NCBI GenBank assembly: GCA_035222895.1
Contig: JAVYIG010006599.1
Span: 51,098 to 115,097 of the forward strand
Source of the DNA: Strongylocentrotus droebachiensis
Taxonomy: Eukaryota > Echinodermata > Echinoidea > Camarodonta > Strongylocentrotidae
Reading direction: 5' to 3'
DNA: 64,000 nucleotides
Every line of letters begins with the position of its first letter. Positions within the stretch are counted from its first letter, which is position 1. Positions 7,701 to 15,945 of the stretch are shown here, piece by piece. A program made the position numbers and the translations under genes. The notes below the pieces were generated by a model, which was not told where the DNA came from, did no database searches, and saw only the letters and a program-made list of their open reading frames with translations.

Positions 7701-10312
7701 AAGGGGAAGAGGGCAATTATTACAAAGGAAAAGGGGCACTTTTCAAAGTAAAACGTTTACCTCTCAGATTTGAACAGGGGCAATAATTTTTCAGAGGTGA
7801 TAAGGGGGTACTTCTCGTACCTGAAAATGGGGCACATACCAGAGATGAAAAGGGCTCTGATGACAATGAAAAAGGGACACTTAATGCAAAGGAAAAGGGG
7901 CAGTTGTCGAAGGAAAAGGGGCACTTATCAGATATTAATAAGGGCATTTATCAGAGGTGAAAAGAAACATTTATGATAAAATGAAGGGAAACCTATGAAA
8001 AATGGGGGGGGGGAGGGTGCAATTATCACAAGGAAAGGTGCACTTTTCCTACGTAAAAAGGGGCACTTTTGAGGTACCTGTAAAAGTGGAGGGCACTGTG
8101 TCCCCGCCTCTGCAGGAACAATAGACTAATAAATGTGTGTCATAAATGTTCAGCAGCAAACACCAGATATCAGTGACGTCCAATATTGCCTATACATTTT
8201 TTAAAAAATCCTATTGTCGTTTTATGAATCTTTTGTTTCTTTTGCAATTGAACATGTTACTACTTTTCTTGGTTATTTTATGCAGCTGTTGCGCTTTGTG
8301 TTTCTATCTTGGCCGTGGAAGGGGTGGACTGTCTGTTTACATCAGGGTGTAAGTATAAAACATCTTTCAATATTTCTGTTGAAAACGAAATTAGTGAAAA
8401 CTAGGCGGATCAAGAGGTGATCATGAGGCACCCTCATTCCCCGTTTCTTCTTTTTCTTCTCCACCGTTTTCCCTTTTGTCTTGCCAAGGTTTATCTGATG
8501 TAAATCGGGAACGGCCCCTCCCTTTAAAAAAAATCCTGGATCCTTTACTGTCATGTGGCTTTCTGTTCTATAATGGAATTAACAAGAGTGAATTAGATAG
8601 TTCGGGTGAATGATCAAACTTGCATTTTCAAGGCACCATTATTTATTTCAACTTATTTCTGTGTCGATGACGAACTATGTAACGATATAATATCATGAAT
8701 GATTATTATTCTTGCATTACGCGACAAACACATTACAAATAATTCTAATTTGTCACGGAAAGTTTGACTATCGGTCAGTGGTCGATTGACACAGTGTGTA
8801 AACATAATGCCAATCAAGCCCTCGAAGTTACATTCAGTTTGTGTGCAGGAATCGTGTGTGAGTGTCGGTCATGATCTATAATCATAATTATTATGTCATT
8901 TGTATTATTATAGGTGCGGGTTTGAACCATACTGGTTATTATCCAACCAGTATGATGAGCGGAGTTGGAGCAAGGTTGAAGGCTAACATGACCAAACTAG
9001 CACCTTGTCACAAGGTAAGGTTTATATTACCAAGTCTAATATATTACTTCATCAATAAACGAAGCTTGGTCAGTAACTATGTTAGTCTATTGCATACTTA
9101 ACCCTTGGACATAAGAAAATTAGGCAAAAAAGCAGGAACGGATTACAAAGCGCCACTAAGATATATTGTAAATGTTATGAATAACTTTCAATGAAATGAT
9201 TTCATATAAAAGTATCAGAGATCAAAACCACTTAATATATTAGTCGAAATAGTTATGCACTGATTGCTATTCTGTAATTATATTATAGTTTTCAAGCTGT
9301 GCAGGAAAGTGAAACTTTCAGGCCAGTCGTAATGCTGTTCAAACCAATACATCAGAACCCGTTATTTTTTGTCTTCTTCATGAAACTATAGTGTATCTAA
9401 TTGTTTTTCATCAAAAGGCTAGGCTGCTACTCGGGAACTACCTCAAGAAAAACTACTGCGCCGTCTATGGCAAGGCACAGAATCTTCGCCGGCTTCTCAC
9501 TAAGGGTTATGACGACGTGTTGGAGAAGTTTGATGTGGTTGCCATGCCAACCACACCATATACGGCGCCACAACTTCCTACACAAGCTGATTGGATGAAA
9601 GGTAAACATCTGCTAAACTGTCAATTTCACAGAATAAGACTCTGTTGATATTCAATTGACAAGTGATATGTAAAATTACAAAAAGAAATATATTTCGGAA
9701 GCATCAATGATTCTATCGAATTTCTTATTGCAGACCAGTTTGAAAATTACAAACCTGAATATAATATGGCACGTACGAATGAATGAACAAGGTTTAACCC
9801 TCTATTTTTAACCCACACCCTCTCATCCACCTTAAAAAAGAGAAACACCAGGGACCCGTTTCACAAAGCCTCTTTTCAATGACTAATGACAAAAATCAGT
9901 GACAAATCTGCTGATAACCAATCAGAATCAAGGATTTCACTAGCTAGCTTATAAAAAAAAACTGTAATTTGTCACTGATGACACGTTTTGTGGGGCCCTG
10001 GAATATGATGAAGATAAGGAGACGGATTGTTTTCGTCTGATTCTAAAATAAAATCTAGAATATAGAGTAAAAAGTTTACGTGAAAAAAATACCTTTATTT
10101 ACTATTCAGAAATACTCGGCCATGACACCGACATGACATGGAATTTGAAAGCGGGAAACTTAACGGGTCATCCTTCTATCAGCATCAACGCCGGGGTTGT
10201 GGGAGGCTTACCAGTTGGACTTCTGCTCACCGGCAAGAAATTCCAGGAACTCGCACTTCTACAAGCGGCCTACGCCTTTGAAAAGTTTCTGAGTAGCAGC
10301 GTCAGTGAATGA
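1506..10312 (+). CDS. Amidase-signature family hydrolase, complete, 10 exons, 509 aa
   Basis: Ten exons (1506-1726, 1887-2059, 2486-2625, 3938-4138, 4777-4851, 6414-6582, 8286-8348, 8914-9014, 9418-9601, 10110-10312) join with consistent phases and GT/AG borders to 1,530 bases ending in TGA. The product should hydrolyse a carboxylic amide to acid and ammonia or amine; the substrate cannot be told from sequence. The Ser-cisSer-Lys triad of the amidase-signature family is intact: Lys96 in AIKDS, cis-Ser171 in AGGSSSG, nucleophile Ser195 in GGDQGGSIR. The spacings of 75 and 24 residues equal those of mammalian FAAH (K142, S217, S241). The motifs [25 protein letters not shown] and [12 protein letters not shown] resemble bacterial acylamidases of the Rhodococcus type more than FAAH or GatA. 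No signal peptide or membrane anchor is visible, so it is probably cytosolic. Convergent with the downstream phosphatase gene. The start Met fits family length but is not proven. Confidence 0.93.
1887..2059 (+). CDS. Amidase exon 2, catalytic Lys96
   Basis: Begins after AG at 1885-1886 and reads YYKSTVKG..., then GKRIAIKDS with the catalytic Lys, then [19 protein letters not shown]. The donor is GTAAAG at 2060, phase 1. Confidence 0.92.
2486..2625 (+). CDS. Amidase exon 3, cis-Ser171
   Basis: Reads [13 protein letters not shown]...GPVSNP and ends with the AGGSSSG loop carrying the cis-serine. GTATGT donor at 2626, phase 0. Confidence 0.92.
3267..3354. repeat. (TGG)n-type microsatellite, continued at 3524-3563
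   Basis: Imperfect GGT/TGG triplets with GAT variants. The tract resumes after the hAT-like element, so the element landed inside it. Confidence 0.8.
3355..3523. mobile_element. Short non-autonomous hAT-like element in the microsatellite
   Basis: The ends are inverted repeats: CAGGCACGTAGCCA on the left and, read inward on the right, CAGGCACTTAACCA. The flanking 8-mers are GTGGTGGT (3347-3354) and GTGATGGT (3524-3531), one mismatch, as expected for an 8-bp hAT duplication, although a repetitive target weakens this. The interior has long G and C runs around GGGGGCACGTGCCCCC. 169 bp, no coding capacity. Confidence 0.65.
3938..4138 (+). CDS. Amidase exon 4, nucleophile Ser195
   Basis: Starts [19 protein letters not shown] with the nucleophilic serine, then [19 protein letters not shown] and [18 protein letters not shown]. 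Both borders are phase 0. This is the diagnostic core of the amidase signature. Confidence 0.94.
4139..4776. other. Amidase intron 4
   Basis: AT-rich; nothing recognisable beyond a C run near 4205. Confidence 0.5.
4777..4851 (+). CDS. Amidase exon 5
   Basis: 25 codons reading [13 protein letters not shown]...VPNYLKK, equivalent to the AGxDGxDPRQ...VPDY segment of bacterial relatives. Donor GTAAGAT at 4852. Confidence 0.9.
5112..6191. mobile_element. Non-autonomous hAT-like element, 1,080 bp
   Basis: Perfect 13-bp terminal inverted repeats (CAGGGGCGGCGAT at 5112-5124 and its complement at 6179-6191) are flanked by an exact 8-bp target duplication, GTACCTAG (5104-5111 and 6192-6199). This fits the known hAT pattern nTnnnnAn. 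The interior has no transposase. It holds a GC-rich tandem array (5264-5710) and long G/C runs near 6110-6175. It sits inside a SINE, so it is younger than that SINE. Confidence 0.88.
5264..5710. repeat. Tandem array with GGGGGCGGAGCCCCC palindromes
   Basis: Six hairpin-like cores of the form AGGGGxxxAGCCCC lie at 5264, 5289, 5406, 5501, 5593 and 5688. Each is followed by AAGCTC- and TTTTAGG-like text and then GGTCAGATGA variants. The last four are 92-95 bp apart, so this is a diverged minisatellite inside the hAT-like element. Confidence 0.8.
6414..6582 (+). CDS. Amidase exon 6
   Basis: Reads [19 protein letters not shown], a standard step of the family after the signature, then a helix ending [15 protein letters not shown] chose the GTATGT donor at 6583 (phase 1) because only that phase continues into exon 7; GTGTAT at 6581 is the rejected alternative. 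Confidence 0.86.
6640..6860. repeat. CT-rich low-complexity tract
   Basis: Runs of C and (CT)n with little else; the open frames across it are compositional artefacts. Confidence 0.8.
7170..7300 (-). mobile_element. SINE 3' end fragment, reverse orientation
   Basis: On the minus strand it reads a GCCAGGGTAATTATGC segment, then AGAGCGCTTAGAGG, then GGCGCTATATAAGC, and ends in (ATT)n. The copy at 22340-22575 has the same order: GCCGGGGTAATAGT, GGAGCGCCTTGAGC, GCGCTATATAA, (ATT)n. Confidence 0.65.
7310..8100 (+). repeat. Decayed minisatellite, core AAAAGGGGCACTTATCAGA
   Basis: About 25-30 units of roughly 25-35 bp share AAAAGGGGCACTTATCAGA-like cores with spacers such as GGTGA or AGGAA. Units differ by many substitutions and small gaps. 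There is no sign of coding use: frames on both strands break often. Confidence 0.75.
8286..8348 (+). CDS. Amidase exon 7
   Basis: A 63-base exon encoding [22 protein letters not shown] across its borders, matching the family's A..I...EG...M...G segment. GTAAGT donor at 8349, phase 1 on both sides. Confidence 0.8.
8349..8913. other. Amidase intron 7
   Basis: Mostly plain. 8404-8553 looks like a dispersed repeat, with GGCGGATC near the left and GGATCCAGGATTT on the minus strand near the right, but its borders cannot be fixed. Confidence 0.4.
8914..9014 (+). CDS. Amidase exon 8
   Basis: Reads [33 protein letters not shown], matching the G.GYYPTSL...LG...A segment of bacterial relatives. Donor GTAAGG at 9015, phase 0. 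Confidence 0.88.
9015..9417. other. Amidase intron 8
   Basis: About 400 bp, AT-rich, nothing recognisable. Confidence 0.5.
9418..9601 (+). CDS. Amidase exon 9
   Basis: Encodes [21 protein letters not shown] and then [17 protein letters not shown], the conserved MPTxPxxAP strand of amidases. GTAAAC donor at 9602, phase 1. Confidence 0.92.
9602..10109. other. Amidase intron 9
   Basis: Holds the 152-bp MITE at 9849-10000; the remainder shows nothing. Confidence 0.5.
9849..10000. mobile_element. 152-bp MITE with CAGGG termini
   Basis: The left end is CAGGGACCCGTTTCACAAAG. The right end read inward is CAGGGCCCCACAAAACG. An inner pair, CAGTGACAAAT near the left and ATTTGTCACTG near the right, is also inverted. 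No clear target duplication. Confidence 0.55.
10110..10312 (+). CDS. Amidase exon 10 and stop
   Basis: Reads [13 protein letters not shown]..., then [13 protein letters not shown] and [26 protein letters not shown], the conserved C-terminal end of the amidase fold, then TGA at 10310-10312. Confidence 0.93.
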
Positions 10313-11234
10313 TAGAAAGCAAAATACCACTATCGCAGCTATATATGAACTCAGCTTTTATGATTTTAAAACTTGGCCAAACACAATAACACGGTAAAGA
10401 AATCAACCGAAGGCAATTGGAGTAGCCTAAATAGTGCGTCTTCAGATGCAATGAGCAGACATGACGTAAACGGTAATCCGAACATGATTTATTTGGGTAA
10501 TACAACGGGGTATCGAAACTGATCTTAAGTTAATTTCTTGAAAGTCTTTGTGATCTACTTGTTTGTTCATTTCTACTACAAGTGCTTTCAATTCAGAAAT
10601 TTCCAAATGCCTGCCTTGAAATTTCTCCCCAGATGTAATGTTATTCGAAATGTATGCCAATGAACTTTACAAGGCAATATTTGTGACTCTAATTACATGA
10701 TGGAACGAGATGAGGAAAAAAAATCAAGGCAACTGAGGCAAGTGATAAGAAGTTAATTTACAAAATGGAATTATGTTCATGTGTTATTCATAGTCATTCT
10801 TTGTTTTCAGAAGACTCTTTGTTGATGTTGTTGAGCGATATATCTCATTACCATTACATAGAAATTGGACATGGTTACATTTGAAAGATTATAGTTTTCC
10901 AAGTAGCCTGAAATGTTGAAATATACGAAATGATCTTTTGATAATCCCAAAAGGATCTTTTAGAAGTTCAAATAAGTATTTTCAATACTTTAAAAGAAAC
11001 TCTTGATCGTTGGGAAGCACTTTTTAAAATTAAGTACATGGTCACATTTTCCCTATTTTTATCCATGATATTTTTAAAAATAGTATCATTATATCTACAT
11101 TACTTACAAGCATTTATGCTTTCTTAGCAGTCGGGTAAAATTGTTAGGACGAAACTGTATATGCATTTTTATGCTCTGTACCTAGGTATATCTGCTAATA
11201 CAGGAAATACTTATATGATATTGGATGGCCAGGA

Positions 11235-11513
11235 GTGTGAAACAAGAATATATTGCTCGAGTCAAAGACGAGTCTAATATAGTCTTAGCGAGAGCAATAT
11301 ATTCTTGTATCACACAAAAACAAAGCTATACAATATTATTATTATTATCTATGTATATCATTATGACTAACAAAATAACAAAATTTGACTTACCGCAGTA
11401 AATATGGCTTTGTTTTTGTGTGATATCGACATGATATCAATATCAATAGTTGAAGTTCCCGGATGATTGAGCAATACGAAAACAATATTGGTCAGTCATC
11501 CGGATACTGCGCT
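11235..11513. repeat. Cluster of three inverted repeats
   Basis: IR1: 11235-11258 with 11292-11315 (AAGAATATATTGCTC arms). IR2: 11311-11330 with 11403-11422 (CACACAAAAACAAAGC arms), overlapping the end of IR1. IR3: 11459-11471 with 11501-11513 (CCGGATGA arms). Probably remains of one or two fold-back or TIR elements; no target duplication found. Confidence 0.6.
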
Positions 11514-12843
11514 AAAGATATTGAATAGACTGATTTATTGTACCGCGTAGAAGCCTTATAATAAATATTACTATTACTAAGAGATCGAGGTCAATGTCTA
11601 TTTATGTTATCATATTTTCTGTGTAATGTGTCTGCTATTCCCTATCGCCCTGTAGCACTACAAGCATTATGTTCACAATTAACCGAATTTGAGAATCTTT
11701 CACAGATATGTTTCAATTTTAGCTAGTTACAAGAGAAAAAACCTTATCTATTTAAAACAATAATGTCCAGAAATGAAGCATAATTTCTAAATGCAAGCAC
11801 TGGAATTTCATTACAGTCAATACCTTTCAGGGAAAATTGCTAATTAATACTTACAGAGCAGAAATGCAGGGTATAAATACACTCATAATTAATACAAGCA
11901 AATACAATGTCCTTTTTATATCCTTTAATCATTCACAAAAAAGCATTTACATGATCTCTCTTTAAGTAAAATCTCAACATAATCATCTGCCCCAATTCCA
12001 TTGGATATATTGCATTACATATTAAAAAGATAATGAACTGTACATTTTCAAAAAGAAATCTTGTACATTTAATATAAATTGCTCATGTTCAGTCCCAATT
12101 CCACATGAATATACATAGCACATAGCAATATGTTTGTATATTACACTCAGATATCATATAGTGTTCATCATATGAAGTGTACATTTTCATTAATTATATA
12201 TTCCCTCATCTATACATATGTTTTTTTCTTCAAATACAATCAAACAATCCTCCATGATTAGAACTGTACAACTACATATAATTTGGAGTAAAAAAGTAAG
12301 CAGCATGATGACTATTACTAAAAGGATATATTCTAATTTTGAAATTTGCAGACAATTAGAAACGGGTAATCTATTGCTAAAATGAGTTGTTAGGTATGTT
12401 TCATTCACCTTTACATATGTATAATATAGTCAATATCATAGGGACATTATTGAGATTGTACTGTTACCTAATATTTTTTCTAATTTGATTGAGTTGTGAT
12501 CAAGATGGAATAGAAGTGAAAATAGTATCATTGAGAGTAGTTTATGCTATGTCCTAGGGAACAAGGTAAACAATAAGGTTGGATATATATCCATCACAAC
12601 TATAAATATCCATCAGGAGAAGAAGTTAATGGAAATTACTAAGCTATACAACAACAAAAAAGCAGCCATGATGTTGCATAGGCCATTATCTGTGCATAGT
12701 CAGTCTAAAATCAAAAGTTCATGGTAGCAACATATTTTTACATCTCCACCTGATGACCCCTCCCCCGCCCCCCCCCCCCCCCCCAAAAAAAAAATGGACA
12801 AGATTAATTCAGATGTAAACCTCAAGTTTAGTTCCTGGACGAG

Positions 12844-13243
12844 GGCCCTGTAACACAACAGTCGACTTACAATCAATTTAGTGTACAAATATATTACATC
12901 TCCAATGTAGCTTACCATTACCATGTATTGTATATCTGTTACATTAGTCAATCCTGAGTTACTATTTAATGTAAAGTTACTATTTAATGACCAACCTGTT
13001 TTATACGCCTATTGTACACTGTGGACCAATTACAAATATATTGTTAAGTTTCATTGTTTTACTATGTACAATGCAATCCCATGTACTTTATTTATTTTGT
13101 TGGAAATGGAAATAAACGAAATGAAATGAAAAACGAAATGAAAGTTAGAACTGATTGAAGCAGATTAACTAATTTTTTTTTTTTTTTTTTTTTTTTGGGG
13201 GGGGGGGATACAGTGGATTGCAACTCTTTGTGTTACAGGGCCC
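12844..13243. mobile_element. Candidate MITE with GGGCCCTGTAACACAA termini
   Basis: GGGCCCTGTAACACAA at 12844-12859 is exactly complementary to TTGTGTTACAGGGCCC at 13228-13243. The interior is AT-rich with a long T/G run at 13171-13208. No target duplication is visible. Confidence 0.5.
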
Positions 13244-14549
13244 AGGTTTAACATAAAACAAAACTACGATTCTGAACCTCAAAGCACATAATTACATGTA
13301 GAAAAATGGGTAATGGCATTACGAATGAATTGGGTAGGGGCAGGAAGAGATAGAGATTATTGAATGTATAGGACTTTCTATTTCTTTATAAATATGTTAC
13401 TCAAGAGTTTTATGAAACCCCAAATGACACTGACATTCTAAAATGTTATAATATTCCATTGCCCTTTATTGAAAGATAGAATATTGACAGAAAAAATGAA
13501 TGTAACACCAACACTTTACTTGCAAATTACATGAAATCAGAACTACAAACTTACAAAATTCTATAAAAATGTAATTTACATACATGTATATTCTCTTCTA
13601 ATACAGAAAGTTTCATATACTTAAATACACACATACATATAGTGTTCTCATACAAAATATGACTTGACCAGCAATGTTATTCAAATACATTGTGAAATAT
13701 AAAAGATCGACATGGCACAGCCATCGCAAATTGTAGTGTAATACATGTATAACAAATATGTCACAAAAACATGATAATATATGCTCATTTTATTAATATA
13801 ATGATGGGACTGCTCACAAACATAATGAAATCAAGACTGCAATAATTTATACCTGTGAACATTCGTCCAAGATTAATTCATTAAAAAAATGACAATAGAT
13901 TACTAAAATATACAAATTTGAAAGCACTTATATCAATGTGTGATTAACAGATGTTATTAGATTCAGCACCATAACAAACAAAAAATAGTCGTAAGCATAT
14001 ATGAGAATAATAACTGAGAAAGAAAATAAATGCATTTATCAAGATACAATGTTCTTGTGATATAGACATTGTAGTAGTTACAGTAATTCTGCTCTAGAAA
14101 GATTAAATTATTACTTTACAGGATATGACATCAAACAAGAACATTTCCTTTGACATTTGATATATTCAATTTGACTCTGCCTCGTGTTTGTGCATTATAT
14201 ATTATTCTGACAGAATATACTTTATTCTGGTACTCTAATAAGACAATCTGAAAATTAGATATCATAGCAATTCACTGTTACACAATTCATACAAAAAAAA
14301 GAGAAAGAGGTTGATGCAGAAAAGATTTAAAACAGTAATACAGATTTTGGAAGATATCTTGCATTGAAGAAAGAAAGCAATAACTTTTGTTCATTATAAA
14401 TTATATCATCAGCATGATATAATTGTGGAAGAAAAAGGATACAGACTACATAAATTCTTCTAAAATGGGGAAAATTACCATATTGCTTTGTATTTTGTTG
14501 TCAAATCAAGGATAGTAGAGATGTCTTGGCCTAGTGGTTATGACCCAGG

Positions 14550-15060
14550 GGGTGTTTCACAAAGATCTTAAGTTGAAGTTGACTCTAAGTTGGACTTAAA
14601 ATTTTTGGAGAGCCATATGTAGCCTTAAAATTAAATACATTCAAAAGCAAAAATTTCAAGTACAGGCCTTAAATTAATCCAAGGCCACCAAGGCCATGGC
14701 CTTGGATGCCCCTTTGATTGGCCTCAATGCCCCTCTCATTGGCCTTGGAGATTTTTGGTGCCCTTTCCAATTCTTCCTATTTGTGCTGTACTATAGAAAT
14801 GTGCCCTACAAAAAAGTGGCCTTGCCCTAAAAATATTGAAATTTAAGGCCTGCAAGTAGTTTAGACTTTTCATAAATTCCACATCAAGATCATAGAATTT
14901 CCTTGATAATGAAAAATATGAATGATTTGAATCAACATTTTATGCCTTTTAAAATAACTTTTACAATATATTTTCAAAGATGCTAACAGCTTTCCATAAT
15001 TTAATTTGTTAAGTCCAACTTGGTGATAAGTTCAACTTAGGATCTTTGTGAAACTCTCCC
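14550..15060. mobile_element. MITE with long imperfect TIRs, inserted in a SINE
   Basis: The termini GGGTGTTTCACAAAG and, read inward from the right, GGGAGAGTTTCACAAAG extend into about 50 bp of imperfect inverted repeat that includes AAGTTGGACTTAA on both sides. CCAGG flanks it at 14545-14549 and 15061-15065, a possible 5-bp duplication. It contains another element at about 14665-14850. Confidence 0.72.
14665..14850. mobile_element. Inner MITE, CAGGCCTTAAATT termini
   Basis: CAGGCCTTAAATT on the left and AATTTAAGGCCTG on the right are exact inverted repeats directly flanked by CAAGTA on both sides, a 6-bp duplication. The interior is rich in TGGCCTTGG and GCCCCT motifs. It disrupts the surrounding MITE, so it is the youngest of three layers. 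Borders are within a few bases. Confidence 0.68.
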
Positions 15061-15859
15061 CCAGGACTATAGATCAACTGGCCTTGGTTCAAATCTCGAC
15101 ACTATGGTCTGTAGACAAAACATTAATCAACATTTGCCATTATAGGCATGGCTGAAGTAAACTGAAACCTGGTACAAAGACTTCTTGATTGTTTGAGAGC
15201 CTTATCATGGAAGCATTGCAAATCCTCATGCACATTAGTTTACCCCGATGTACAGTGTAATAATGAGCACAGTGCTTTGAATTACCTTGCAGACACCCAT
15301 ACATGATTTCCATTTAACATCTTTGCAACATTGCTCTATATTGATAGAAAATCAAATCAAGTTGTTTCCTGTTTCCCGATCATGTAGAAAGGATCTTGTA
15401 TCAGAGTACCTTCATATCATGTAAATTTGAAAAATAACAGCCTTATTTATTTTAGTTTTAATAATTAATCATTTTCATCTGAAAACAAAAACATGTATTG
15501 TCTAGAATCATGCATGAAAGATCTGAGTATATTCTTCAAACAATTTGATTTCCATGAAAGAATTTTCAGTCTAAAAAAATAAGACTTTTCCTTCAACAAA
15601 ACAATCTTCTAGATCTTTGCCCAATTTTTAAGAACCAAGTCTGAAAAAGTTAGCACTTTTTTGGGGGGCAAAATGGAAAGCGACAATGGTCTTCTTGCCT
15701 TAGCCCAATTTACTGTTCAAACTTTTCAAAGACAGATTAACACTTGAATGACCAACAGTGAGTTATCAAAGACAAGTTGAAGAATGACTAGCACGACTTC
15801 TGGAGTTCATTTTGTATCCACATCACCCCAAGAGCGAACGACAGGCAGGCAGACGCAGC

Positions 15860-15945
15860 TCATAAGTGGACCTGAGCGCTCCGCACCCCCCAGCTACTGG
15901 GAGGGGACCTTGGGCGCCGTGGGTTGGCCACTCGCTTAGGAAAAC
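15860..15945 (-). CDS. PTPN12: PTP last exon: C-terminal homology box
   Basis: After a CCCCTCAG acceptor it reads FPKRVANPRRPRSPPSSWGVRSAQ and stops at TGA (15862-15860). The pattern GF..R...P..PR.PP..W is the CTH of PTPN12/18/22, which binds PSTPIP-type partners (known of the family). The exon is markedly more GC-rich than its surroundings. Confidence 0.88.

Larger units (their letters stand above)
6583..8285. other. Amidase intron 6
   Basis: Contains a CT-rich low-complexity tract (about 6640-6860), a reverse SINE tail (about 7170-7300) and a decayed minisatellite (about 7310-8100). 6870-7160 and 8110-8285 show nothing. Confidence 0.6.
14515..15290 (+). mobile_element. tRNA-derived SINE carrying nested MITEs
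   Basis: A box TGGCCTAGTGG (14527-14537) and B box GGTTCAAATC (15086-15095) belong to one SINE head split by the element at about 14550-15060. Downstream, CATTTGCCATTATAGG parallels the other SINE copies. The 3' limit is approximate. Confidence 0.65.
10313..15859. other. Intergenic region between convergent genes
   Basis: No gene is seen. It must contain both 3' untranslated regions. An AATAAA lies at 11560-11565 on the + strand for the amidase. On the minus strand, AATAAA-type signals occur near 15447 and 13090 for the phosphatase; none is proven. Inverted repeats and mobile elements are listed separately. The rest, including 10313-11230, 11520-12700 and 13250-14510, is plain AT-rich DNA. 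Confidence 0.5.

Noticed and set aside
8404-8553. Possible short interspersed repeat with GGCGGATC-type ends
   Set aside because: The ends do not form a convincing inverted repeat and no target duplication was found; left as an unnamed repeat-like segment.
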